Below are positions 45,345 to 52,641 of a DNA stretch of 64,000 nt, one piece after another. Within the stretch, counting starts at the first letter, position 1; the number at the start of each line of letters is the position of its first letter. This DNA comes from Avibacterium volantium_A (GTDB taxonomy: Bacteria; Pseudomonadota; Gammaproteobacteria; Enterobacterales; Pasteurellaceae). Position numbers and translations under genes: made by a program. Location: NCBI RefSeq assembly GCF_049366555.1, contig NZ_JBMMGT010000007.1, positions 38,490 to 102,489 of the forward strand. Reading direction: 5' to 3'. The notes below the pieces were generated by a model. It was given only the letters and a program-made list of their open reading frames with translations. It ran no database searches and was not told the DNA's origin.

Positions 45345-45399
45345 TTTAAACGCAATTTAAACTCTATTTAAACGTCATTTAAACGCCATTTAAAAATTG
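45345..45399. repeat. Five 11-bp iterons, TTTAAACGNNA
   Basis: TTTAAACGCAA, TTTAAACTCTA, TTTAAACGTCA, TTTAAACGCCA and TTTAAAAATTG follow one another with an exact 11-bp period, one helical turn. The array lies in the 320-bp gene-free gap between the Mor-like and HTH genes. The rest of the gap holds only inverted repeats. Candidate replication origin or multimer-binding site. Confidence 0.75.
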
Positions 45400-45445
45400 A
45401 GTTTAAAAAATAACCAATAAATACACTCAAAAAAAATTTTTATTT

Positions 45446-45817
45446 TTAAGTTTGATTGCTGATTTTTTGTGCTAAATCTCGGCGTTCTTTATTTAGTTTT
45501 CGCTGATTTCTGATAATGCTGTAAATATGGCTTTCGCTTAAATGAAATTTTTTTACAAGCTCTTGCAAATTATCGCCGGTAAAACTGTGATAAATTTCGT
45601 TATCTCTTAATGCAACCTTTAAACGGCTTCCAAAAGGTAAATAAAAACTTTTCCCGCCAAAATATTCACCTAGCTTAAAGGCGAGTGATTGGGCTTTTTT
45701 TATTGCGTTTTCTTCGCTTTCGCCTAGCTCTTTTAGCTCATTGGCAAAAACGTCAATAATTTCACCTAGAATAGTCGCCCATTTACCGCGATAGTTTGAT
45801 AAATCTTCTTTTTTCAT
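45446..45817 (-). CDS. Mor-family transcription activator
   Basis: 123 residues from the ATG at 45817. The C-terminal half (FGSRLKVALRDNEIYHSF, NLQELVKKFHLSESHIYSIIRNQRK) fits the Mor/C family of Mu middle- and late-gene activators. It is followed by the gap with iterons and preceded by twin cluster 2. A plausible job is turning on the island or its head genes in response to a helper phage. Confidence 0.7.
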   Translation of the reverse strand: MKKEDLSNYRGKWATILGEIIDVFANELKELGESEENAIKKAQSLAFKLGEYFGGKSFYLPFGSRLKVALRDNEIYHSFTGDNLQELVKKFHLSESHIYSIIRNQRKLNKERRDLAQKISNQT

Positions 45818-45909
45818 TCTCTTTTTTCCTTTTGTCTGTGATTTATCAATCAATAATAAATAGGGATAGCATTTTTCTGAGTTTGTGGAGTTTCAGACAT
45901 TGCCAATTA

Positions 45910-45994
45910 GGGACACAAGGGGACACAACAATAAATATAATATATTGATTTTATTGATTATATTATATTGTGTCCCTAGTGTCCCCCGTGTCCC
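45910..45994. repeat. Twin cluster 2 of the GGGGACACA motif
   Basis: GGGACACAA and GGGGACACAA (45910-45928) face TTGTGTCCC, GTGTCCCCC and GTGTCCC (45968-45994) across an AT-rich palindrome (AATATAATATA...TATATTATATT). Same design as cluster 1, 4 kb away, in the gap between the integrase and the Mor-like gene. Confidence 0.7.
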
Positions 45995-46046
45995 TAAAGA
46001 AATAGCAAGGCGAGGGGGAATTTTATAAGGCATTTATTGCGGGCAT

Positions 46047-46074
46047 AAAAAAAGCAAGCCTAAAAGCTCGCTTT
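46047..46074 (-). terminator. Terminator after the integrase gene
   Basis: AAAGCGAGC-TTTTAG-GCTTGCTTTTTTT on the minus strand, eight of nine pairs plus a T-run, 17 bp past the stop. Confidence 0.75.
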
Positions 46075-46090
46075 CTTTTGCGGGGTTAGA

Positions 46091-47326
46091 TTAATCAAAT
46101 AGCCCCGTTCCCTTTGCACATTGCTCTACATAATCGCCCCATTGTTGCATAGCTGGGCGACGTTGTTCGACATAGTCGGCGCGGTTATAGGTTCGGCTTG
46201 TTTTGTCGCCGATTTTATGTGCTAAACAGCTTTCCCCAATGCGGTGATCTGTCATTTGGTCTTCTAGGTAAGTTCTTCCAACAGTTCGCAAGCCGTGGGC
46301 GGTTTGCTCGCCCGTGTAGCCCATTCTTCGCAAAGTGCTAGCTATCGTTCCTTTGCTCATTGATTTAGGTAGGCGACTGCGCTTAAAACTAGGGAAAACA
46401 AATTTGTGCGTGCCAGTGATTGGGCGCAGTTGTTTCAAAATATCAATCATTTGGCTGGATAGTGGTACAGTATGCGCAAATGCGCCCGTTTTGACTTTTT
46501 TCATCTTTTCCGCTGGGATATGCCAAAGATTTTTTTCAAAATCAATTTCTGACCATTCAACCGATACCGCTTCAGATGGTCGAACCATTGAAAGCAATTC
46601 CCATTTAAAAAGATATTTGGTTAATTCTTCCCCTCTGTCATCTGCCACTGAGCGCATAAGCGAGGGCAATTCAGAATAGTGAATAGCCGCATTGCTAACT
46701 TGTGGCTTTCTGTGGTATGCGCCTGACGCTTTATAACAAGGATTGATTTCAAGCGCGCCTATTGTTACAGCATAATCTAAAATCTGATTAGCTAGATTAA
46801 TCATTCTATGCAAAGTGTCGTTATAGCCCTTTTCGTCTAATGGCTTGACGGCATTAACCAGCAAAGGAGAATTAATTTCAGTAACGGGATAATTCCCAAG
46901 AATTGGAAATAAATACATTTCTAGCCGTCGCCAGTTCTTCAGCATTGTCAGCGGTTTGATTTCATTTTCTCGCTTCTTGCGCCATTGTTCAGCAATAGCG
47001 AGAAAGGTATTATTTAATCTTTGCGCTTGTTCTGCTTTTGTTTGGGCAAGGTGAAATTTAGGGTCAATGCCTTGCACTAGGAGCGAACGGATTTCTTCGC
47101 GTTTTGTGCGTGCTTGTGCTAGCGATAATTCGGGGTAATTGCCAAGCGTGAGCTTTGTGCGCTTTCCTGTGGCTGGGTTGTCATAGCGGATCCGCCATAT
47201 TTTTGAGCCTGTTGGCGTAAGCTGTAAAAACAAGCCGCCACCGTCATTTAATTCATTTCTTCCACCCGCTGAAAATTTCGCTTTTTCTGCCTGCGTGTTG
47301 GTTAAAGGTTGAATAATTCTCGCCAT
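46091..47326 (-). CDS. Tyrosine recombinase integrase of the island
   Basis: 411-residue P4-type integrase. The N-terminal DUF4102 domain (LNDGGGLFLQLTPTGSKIWRIRY and KRTKLTLGNYPELSLAQAR), a central SAM-like domain, and a C-terminal catalytic domain with Arg in MVRPSEAV, HGLR and the final Tyr in SRTYNRADY. It faces away from tRNA-Val, whose 3' end is 177 bp upstream of the start. Inverted TAGTACCC lies just before the ATG. Confidence 0.94.
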   Translation of the reverse strand: MARIIQPLTNTQAEKAKFSAGGRNELNDGGGLFLQLTPTGSKIWRIRYDNPATGKRTKLTLGNYPELSLAQARTKREEIRSLLVQGIDPKFHLAQTKAEQAQRLNNTFLAIAEQWRKKRENEIKPLTMLKNWRRLEMYLFPILGNYPVTEINSPLLVNAVKPLDEKGYNDTLHRMINLANQILDYAVTIGALEINPCYKASGAYHRKPQVSNAAIHYSELPSLMRSVADDRGEELTKYLFKWELLSMVRPSEAVSVEWSEIDFEKNLWHIPAEKMKKVKTGAFAHTVPLSSQMIDILKQLRPITGTHKFVFPSFKRSRLPKSMSKGTIASTLRRMGYTGEQTAHGLRTVGRTYLEDQMTDHRIGESCLAHKIGDKTSRTYNRADYVEQRRPAMQQWGDYVEQCAKGTGLFD

Positions 47327-47428
47327 TTAGTACCCTCCAAAATTTACTGATTGCGGTATAAGGTACTAAAAAAGGTACGAAAAAGCAAAATCAAAATGAA
47401 CTAATATGAAGCATAATAAACGATTAAA
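47327..47428. repeat. Right copy of the island-end repeat
   Basis: AGGTACTAAAA and AGGTACGAAAAA in tandem, then CAAAATCAAA and ATAAACGATTAAA, matching 39601-39667 in the same orientation. An inverted TTTAGTACCC sits next to the integrase start at 47327-47336. Likely integrase arm sites. Confidence 0.6.
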
Positions 47429-47502
47429 AGGGGGGTAAATGTAGGAAAATCAAGGGTTTTGAAGCTTTATAAATCAGGATAAACTACTATGAATTATGGA
47501 TT

Positions 47503-47579
47503 TGGTGCGACTAGCTGGACTCGAACCAGTGACCCCCACCATGTCAAGGTGGTGCTCTAACCAACTGAGCTATAGTCGC
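47503..47579 (-). tRNA. tRNA-Val (anticodon GAC), island attachment site
   Basis: 77-nt tRNA. Acceptor GCGACTA pairs with TAGTCGC, followed by A and CCA. D-arm GCTCAGTTGGTTAGAGC, anticodon loop TTGACAT between CACC and GGTG (anticodon GAC), T-arm GGTTCGAGTCC. The gene is intact, so the island restores its 3' end. The att core 47509-47522 falls in the T-arm and acceptor strand. Confidence 0.96.
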
Positions 47580-47733
47580 ACTGAAATTTGCGAGCTATCT
47601 TAGCGAGTTTTATTGCGTAAGACAAGCTTGTTTTGCATATCAAATAATTAATTGACATAAATTTAATCAATGGGTTAGCGTTTTTTGCTGTTTTTTTCGT
47701 GTGGGCGATCTCGATCTCGTCTTGTTTTAGGCG

Positions 47734-47739
47734 TATAAT
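47734..47739 (+). promoter_or_regulatory. Likely -10 of pyruvate kinase
   Basis: TATAAT in GGCGTATAATAG, 46 bp upstream of the ATG. No clear -35 at 17 bp. Confidence 0.5.
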
Positions 47740-47785
47740 AGCCCGCAATTTTTAGTTTGTATTTTGAAGAACAATGGAGTAAGTA

Positions 47786-49225
47786 ATGTCTAGAAGACTA
47801 AGAAGAACCAAAATTGTATGTACTATGGGGCCTTCTACAGACCGTGGTAATAATTTAGAAAAAATTATTGCGGCGGGCGCAAATGTAGTGAGAATGAACT
47901 TCTCTCACGGTACGCCTGAAGATCACATTGGGCGTGCGCAGCGTGTGCGTGAAATTGCACAAAAATTAGGTAAAACTGTGGCGATTTTAGGGGATCTACA
48001 AGGGCCTAAAATTCGTGTTTCTACCTTTAAAGATGGCAAAATTTTCTTAAATGTTGGTGATAAATTTGTTTTAGACGCAGAATTACCAAAAGGTGAAGGT
48101 GATCAAGAGTCTGTAGGTTTAGATTATAAAACCTTACCGCAAGACGTTGTTCCGGGCGATATTTTATTATTAGACGATGGTCGTGTTCAGTTGAAAGTAT
48201 TATCCACTGAAGGCGCGAAAGTGTTCACTGAAGTGACAGTTGGCGGTCCTCTTTCAAATAATAAAGGGATTAACAAATTAGGTGGTGGTTTATCTGCAGA
48301 CGCGTTAACTGAAAAAGATAAAGCGGACATTATCACTGCAGCACGTATTGGTGTAGATTACTTAGCGGTGTCTTTCCCACGCTCAAGCGCAGATTTGAAC
48401 TATGCGCGTCAATTAGCGGAAGAAGCAGGACTTAAAGCAAAAATTGTTGCGAAAGTAGAACGTGCGGAAACCGTAATGAGTGATGAAGCAATGGACGATA
48501 TTATTCTTGCTTCTGATGTGATTATGGTGGCGCGTGGTGATTTAGGGGTTGAAATTGGCGATCCTGAATTAGTAGGTGTGCAGAAAAAATTAATCCGCCG
48601 TTCACGTCAATTAAACCGTGTGGTGATCACCGCAACACAAATGATGGAATCGATGATCAGCAACCCAATGCCAACGCGTGCGGAAGTAATGGACGTAGCG
48701 AATGCGGTATTGGACGGTACAGACGCAGTAATGCTTTCGGCGGAAACTGCTGCGGGTCAATACCCAGCTGAAACGGTGGCTGCGATGGCGAAAGTATGTT
48801 TAGGCGCAGAAAAAATGCCTAGCGTAAATGTTTCACGCCACCGTGTTGATCGCACTTTTGAAACGATTGAAGAAGCAGTTGCGATGTCAGCGATGTTCGC
48901 AGCAAACCATATGAAAGGGGTTGCGGCAATTATTGCAATGACAAACAGCGGCCATACAGCGAAATTAATGTCGCGTATTAGCTCTGGCTTACCAATTTTC
49001 GCATTATCACGTCATCAAGAAACCTTGAATCTTTGTGCGTTATATCGTGGTGTTGTGCCAGTTCATTTCGATCAAGAAAGCCGTACAATCGAAGGCTTAA
49101 AAGCTGCGATTCAATTGTTGAAAGATAAAGGGTATTTAGTAACAGGTGATCTTGTATTACTAACCCAAGGTGATCTTTTAACTTCTGGCGGAACAAACAC
49201 TTGTCGCACATTAGTGGTTGAATAA
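47786..49225 (+). CDS. pyk: Pyruvate kinase (PykA type)
   Basis: Final glycolytic step, PEP and ADP to pyruvate and ATP. 479 residues. Visible are TKIVCTMGPSTDRG, the MNFSHGTPEDH loop, the LGDLQGPKIRV segment, the metal/PEP signature KIVAKVERAE and MVARGDLGVEIG, and TATQMMESMISNPMPTRAE. Length and sequence resemble E. coli PykA (AMP-activated) more than PykF. Single gene with a promoter and a strong terminator. Confidence 0.96.
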   Translation: MSRRLRRTKIVCTMGPSTDRGNNLEKIIAAGANVVRMNFSHGTPEDHIGRAQRVREIAQKLGKTVAILGDLQGPKIRVSTFKDGKIFLNVGDKFVLDAELPKGEGDQESVGLDYKTLPQDVVPGDILLLDDGRVQLKVLSTEGAKVFTEVTVGGPLSNNKGINKLGGGLSADALTEKDKADIITAARIGVDYLAVSFPRSSADLNYARQLAEEAGLKAKIVAKVERAETVMSDEAMDDIILASDVIMVARGDLGVEIGDPELVGVQKKLIRRSRQLNRVVITATQMMESMISNPMPTRAEVMDVANAVLDGTDAVMLSAETAAGQYPAETVAAMAKVCLGAEKMPSVNVSRHRVDRTFETIEEAVAMSAMFAANHMKGVAAIIAMTNSGHTAKLMSRISSGLPIFALSRHQETLNLCALYRGVVPVHFDQESRTIEGLKAAIQLLKDKGYLVTGDLVLLTQGDLLTSGGTNTCRTLVVE

Positions 49226-49256
49226 TCTCATTTTTAACCAGAACTAAGATTGAAAA

Positions 49257-49293
49257 AGAAAAGTTACCCACCAAAATGGGTAACTTTTTTATT
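49257..49293 (+). terminator. Pyruvate kinase terminator
   Basis: AAGTTACCCA-CCAAAA-TGGGTAACTT followed by TTTTATTT; ten pairs. Confidence 0.88.
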
Positions 49294-49386
49294 TGATACC
49301 TATCAATTTTAATCGGAATAGCATTTCCTTATTTTTCCTACTGATTGTTATAATGACGACGTTTAACTTTATCGGGAGAAAGCATA

Positions 49387-50049
49387 ATGAGCGTATTTAG
49401 CAAAGACCAAGTATTGGACAGATTTCGTTTTCGTGCCGCAACGCGTTATTACGATCCAAACAAAAAAGTGAGCCGTGAAGATTTTGACTATATTTTAGAG
49501 CTTGCACGTTTATCGCCAAGTTCTGTAGGCTCAGAGCCTTGGCACTTTGTGGTAATTCAAAACCCCGAATTGCGTGAAAAATTGAAACCAGTGAGTTGGG
49601 GAATGGCAACGCAACTTGATGATGCGAGTTATGTAGTGGCGCTTTTAGCCAAGAAAAATGCCCGTTACGATTCAGATTATTTTCATAATGCTTTGGTTAA
49701 GCGTGGATTAACCGCAGAACAAATGGAAAAAGCAAAAGAAAAATACCGCACTTTTCAGCAAAATGATATGAAAGTGCTAGAAAGTGAGCGTGCATTATTT
49801 GATTGGACAAGTAAGCAAACCTACATAGCCCTAGCGAATATGATGACAGGCGCGGCATTTATTGGCGTGGATAGCTGTCCAATTGAGGGCTTTAACTATG
49901 ATGCGGTAAATCAAATTTTAGCGGAGGCAGGGGCGTTTGACCCAGCGGAGTGGGGCGTTTCTGTGATGGTAACCTTTGGTTATCGTGCGAAAGAGATTAA
50001 AGCCAAATCAAGAAAATCGATGGAAGAATTGGTCACTTGGATTGAATAA
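49387..50049 (+). CDS. NAD(P)H nitroreductase (NfsB-like)
   Basis: FMN-dependent nitroreductase-fold protein, 220 residues. The N-terminus FRFRAATRYYDPNKKVS and LARLSPSSVGSEPWHFVVIQ, and the late PIEGFNYDAV, are typical of the family of oxygen-insensitive nitroreductases and dihydropteridine reductases. GGGAGAAAGC is the ribosome site. Physiological substrate unknown. Single-gene unit. Confidence 0.88.
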   Translation: MSVFSKDQVLDRFRFRAATRYYDPNKKVSREDFDYILELARLSPSSVGSEPWHFVVIQNPELREKLKPVSWGMATQLDDASYVVALLAKKNARYDSDYFHNALVKRGLTAEQMEKAKEKYRTFQQNDMKVLESERALFDWTSKQTYIALANMMTGAAFIGVDSCPIEGFNYDAVNQILAEAGAFDPAEWGVSVMVTFGYRAKEIKAKSRKSMEELVTWIE

Positions 50050-50058
50050 ATTTTAAAA

Positions 50059-50148
50059 AAAACCACCGCACTTTATTTTCTCAACCTTGCTAGCTAGATA
50101 AATGCTAGGTGTTAATGAAATAGAAAAACTGAAGTGCGGTGGTTTTTT
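50059..50148 (+). terminator. Long-loop inverted uptake-signal pair after the nitroreductase
   Basis: AAAACCACCGCACTT (50059-50073) and AAGTGCGGTGGTTTT (50132-50146) form a 15-bp perfect stem around 58 bases, then TT. Both arms contain an uptake signal. Termination is plausible, but the loop is long. Confidence 0.6.
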
Positions 50149-50209
50149 CGTGAATTTTCGCATTATGAATCCAAATGAAGATTAGCTTCTATCTTGTTTT
50201 ATCAATTTA

Positions 50210-50467
50210 TTAATCTACTTCAACTAACGAGCTGTCGTTCCACAGTTCTTCTAAATATTCCATCAGGCGTTCTTTCTCGTCTTTGTTTTTAATCCCTGTT
50301 ACATCTACGCCAGCTGCACTGGAAAAACGGATACGAATATGAATATCATCAAATTTTTCTGCGATCTTTCTAGGTAAAACCTCTTGTAGTTTGGCGATAA
50401 TTTTTAATTGATATTCTTGGCGTTTTTTGTCGCTTTCTTTCATAAAACGGATGTCTAACTGTTTCAT
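50210..50467 (-). CDS. dinI: DinI-family SOS protein
   Basis: 85 residues from the ATG at 50467 (AAGGAG ribosome site). The family core IHIRIRFSSAAGVDVTGI and C-terminal EYLEELWNDSSLVEV match DinI, which binds RecA filaments and modulates UmuD and LexA cleavage. Downstream of a UmuD-like gene with two LexA boxes, so it belongs to the SOS regulon. An upstream extension to 50527 lacks a ribosome site. Confidence 0.85.
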   Translation of the reverse strand: MKQLDIRFMKESDKKRQEYQLKIIAKLQEVLPRKIAEKFDDIHIRIRFSSAAGVDVTGIKNKDEKERLMEYLEELWNDSSLVEVD

Positions 50468-50548
50468 TATGTTCTCCTTGTTTTCTTGATTATTTATTCT
50501 GTTCAGCAAAAATGAGAAAATTTGCACCGCACTTTTATTTTTAGGATG

Positions 50549-50986
50549 TTAAGCGGCAAATCGCATTTGCTTTTTAGGCTTCATTTGATGAATGGTATTG
50601 GTGATGACTCCAATAATTGGCAACGCAGACCACTTTTCACATTTGATGCTTTGCATTTTGGCGTCTAGCGGCAGAAAGATAAATTCTTTACCGTCATAGG
50701 CAGCAAACTCATATACGCAGAAGTGGTGATTTTGTTCCATTACGACTAAATCACCAATGCTAAGATGATCGCTTTGTTCCACCACAAGCATATCGCCCAT
50801 TTCAATTCCCCACGCCAACATATTTGGATTGGTTACCTGAACAAAGCAGGTTTTTTGTGGGCGTTTAATGCAATATAGGTTTAAATCAAGTTTTCGATTA
50901 AAGGTTGAGTTGAAAGATTCACTATCCGTTAAAAATGGCATTGGCTGATAGGAAAATGGGGGTTGTTCGTTGAGGTAATTCATCAT
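50549..50986 (-). CDS. UmuD/S24-like protein without catalytic residues
   Basis: 145 residues with the S24 (UmuD/LexA C-terminal) fold: NPNMLAWGIEMGDMLVVEQSDH, then LSIGDLVVMEQNHHFCVYEF. In UmuD the first block carries the catalytic Ser (GDSM) and the second the Lys (TVKKL). Here those positions are Asn55 and Tyr92, so self-cleavage should not occur. No Ala-Gly or Cys-Gly cleavage site is seen in the short N-terminus. No umuC follows; dinI does. SOS-controlled by two LexA boxes. Confidence 0.7.
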   Translation of the reverse strand: MMNYLNEQPPFSYQPMPFLTDSESFNSTFNRKLDLNLYCIKRPQKTCFVQVTNPNMLAWGIEMGDMLVVEQSDHLSIGDLVVMEQNHHFCVYEFAAYDGKEFIFLPLDAKMQSIKCEKWSALPIIGVITNTIHQMKPKKQMRFAA

Positions 50987-51010
50987 AATGCTCCGCTAAT
51001 CATCAATTTA

Positions 51011-51053
51011 CTGGTTGTTTATACAGTGAAGATGATACTGGTGTTTTATACAG
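51011..51053 (-). promoter_or_regulatory. Two tandem LexA (SOS) boxes
   Basis: CTG-N10-CAG occurs at 51011-51026 (CTGGTTGTTTATACAG) and again at 51038-51053 (CTGGTGTTTTATACAG), 27 bp apart. Both fit the consensus TACTGTATATATATACAGTA. A further half-site, ATACTGTATAAAAA, lies at about 51061. They are 25-67 bp upstream of the UmuD-like gene. Confidence 0.8.
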
Positions 51054-51249
51054 TTCGTCAATACTGTATAAAAACTTTTTTTCACTTTTTTGTGTGGCTA
51101 AGGCAAATCAAGGGAAGAAAGAAGAAAATAATGTGTTTTATCTAATTTATAGGGAAATATTTCTATATTTATGCAAATAATATGCGTTAATTTACGATTT
51201 TATATTTTCTTTAGCACAAAATTAGGCTATCTTTACACTCGCTATGGGG

Positions 51250-51302
51250 GATCTAATTTTAGATCTGAATATCAACAATCTTCTGAAGTCATTGATCTTC
51301 AG
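51250..51302 (+). promoter_or_regulatory. Leader palindromes before sstT
   Basis: GATCTAA-TT-TTAGATC at 51250-51265 and CTGAAG-TCATTGAT-CTTCAG at 51283-51302 lie in the 80 bp before the sstT start. They could be regulator sites or mRNA hairpins. The rest of 50987-51328 holds the LexA boxes and AT-rich DNA. Confidence 0.4.
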
Positions 51303-51328
51303 TTTTAAACACAACATTGTAAATAATT

Positions 51329-52573
51329 ATGAACACATCTCGTTTATATTCTCTGTTTTTTCACGGAAGTTTAGTGAAAAGAATTTCTATCGGTTTAGTG
51401 CTAGGTTTGCTACTTGCGATTATTGCGCCAAGCTTGCAATCTGTACTCGGTTTCAACCTTGCTGAAAAAGCGGGTTTTTTAGGTAAAGTGTTTGTGCGCT
51501 CATTGCGTGCTGTTGCGCCAATTCTTGTATTCTTATTGGTAATTTCAGCCATTGCGAATAAAAAAATTGGTACGCAAAGTAATATGAAAGCTGTGGTGGT
51601 TTTATATTTGTTAGGCACGTTCCTTGCAGCATTAACTGCGGTGTTATTTAGCTTTGCTTTTCCAACCGAAATCGCACTACAAACACAAGAAAATTCTTTA
51701 TCGCCACCAAGTGAAGTTTCTCAAGTATTAGGCACATTAGTGTTAAATGTGGTGGACAACCCAATCAATGCGTTATTTAATGCCAACTTTATCGGTATCC
51801 TTTCTTGGGCAATCGGTTTAGGTGTTGTATTACGCCACGCGTCAGATACCACGAAAAATGTGATGAATGATCTTTCTGAAGGGGTATCAAAAATCGTTCA
51901 CTTCATCATTAGCTTTGCGCCAATCGGGGTGTTTGGTTTAGTGGCAGAAACCCTTGCAGATAAAGGCTTGGACGCGTTACTTGATTATGTGCGTTTATTA
52001 TGCGTATTAATCGGTGCGATGCTATTTACTGCGTTCGTGGTAAACCCAATTTTAGTGTACTGGAAAACACGCCGTAACCCGTATCCATTAATTTGGACTT
52101 GTGTACGCGAAAGTGGTTTAACCGCATTCTTCACACGTAGCTCGGCGGCAAATATTCCTGTAAATATGGAATTAGCGAAACGCTTAAACTTAAATGAAGA
52201 TACCTATTCTGTATCTATTCCGTTAGGTGCAAGTATTAATATGGCGGGTGCGGCAATTACCATCACCGTATTAACCTTAGCAGCAGTGCATACTTTAGGT
52301 GTGGACGTTTCATTCCCAACAGCCTTGTTATTAAGTGTGGTAGCGAGTGTATGTGCTTGTGGTGCTTCTGGTGTGGCTGGAGGCTCATTATTATTAATCC
52401 CATTAGCTTGTAGCTTATTCGGTATCTCAAATGACATTGCCGCGCAAGTAATGGGCGTAGGCTTTATCATTGGAGTGTTACAAGATTCTGCAGAAACCGC
52501 ATTGAACTCATCAACTGACGTGGTGTTTACTGCAGCAGTGTGTATCTCTGAAGAAGAAGCACAAAAAAGCTAA
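51329..52573 (+). CDS. sstT: Serine/threonine:sodium symporter SstT
   Basis: Dicarboxylate/amino-acid:cation symporter family, 414 residues, about eight membrane spans plus re-entrant loops. Family signatures include AFFTRSSAANIPVNMELAKRL (the serine-rich hairpin), NMAGAAITITVLTLAAVHTL and DSAETALNSSTDVVFTAAV. SstT imports Ser and Thr with sodium. Start at ATG 51329; the ribosome site is weak. Followed by a hairpin terminator. Confidence 0.95.
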   Translation: MNTSRLYSLFFHGSLVKRISIGLVLGLLLAIIAPSLQSVLGFNLAEKAGFLGKVFVRSLRAVAPILVFLLVISAIANKKIGTQSNMKAVVVLYLLGTFLAALTAVLFSFAFPTEIALQTQENSLSPPSEVSQVLGTLVLNVVDNPINALFNANFIGILSWAIGLGVVLRHASDTTKNVMNDLSEGVSKIVHFIISFAPIGVFGLVAETLADKGLDALLDYVRLLCVLIGAMLFTAFVVNPILVYWKTRRNPYPLIWTCVRESGLTAFFTRSSAANIPVNMELAKRLNLNEDTYSVSIPLGASINMAGAAITITVLTLAAVHTLGVDVSFPTALLLSVVASVCACGASGVAGGSLLLIPLACSLFGISNDIAAQVMGVGFIIGVLQDSAETALNSSTDVVFTAAVCISEEEAQKS

Positions 52574-52601
52574 TCTTTACTAAAGATAAAAAAGAAAAAA
52601 G

Positions 52602-52629
52602 AGCGGATGAAAATTTCCGCTTTTTTTTA
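52602..52629 (+). terminator. sstT terminator
   Basis: AGCGGA-TGAAAATT-TCCGCT followed by eight T; six pairs. Confidence 0.75.
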
Positions 52630-52641
52630 TAGGTGGCTAAT

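Larger units (their letters stand above)
39530..47522 (-). mobile_element. Integrated phage-satellite-like island in tRNA-Val
   Basis: About 8.0 kb between GACTAGCTGAACTC (39530-39543) and GACTAGCTGGACTC inside tRNA-Val (47509-47522). All genes are on the minus strand: integrase, Mor-like activator, HTH protein, Ash-like protein, a 60-residue protein, DUF927 primase-helicase, head protease, scaffold candidate and major capsid. No terminase, portal, tail or lysis gene is present. Uptake signals are sparse inside (about three), unlike the flanks, which supports foreign origin. Boundaries are inferred from the near-identical 14-bp sites. Confidence 0.8.

Noticed and set aside
45345..45399. CRISPR-like array in the island gap
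   Set aside because: The 11-bp units are contiguous without spacers, so they are iterons rather than CRISPR repeats.
47557..47748. 63-codon minus-strand frame upstream of pyruvate kinase
   Set aside because: Begins beside the pyk promoter and runs into tRNA-Val; no ribosome site and low-complexity sequence.
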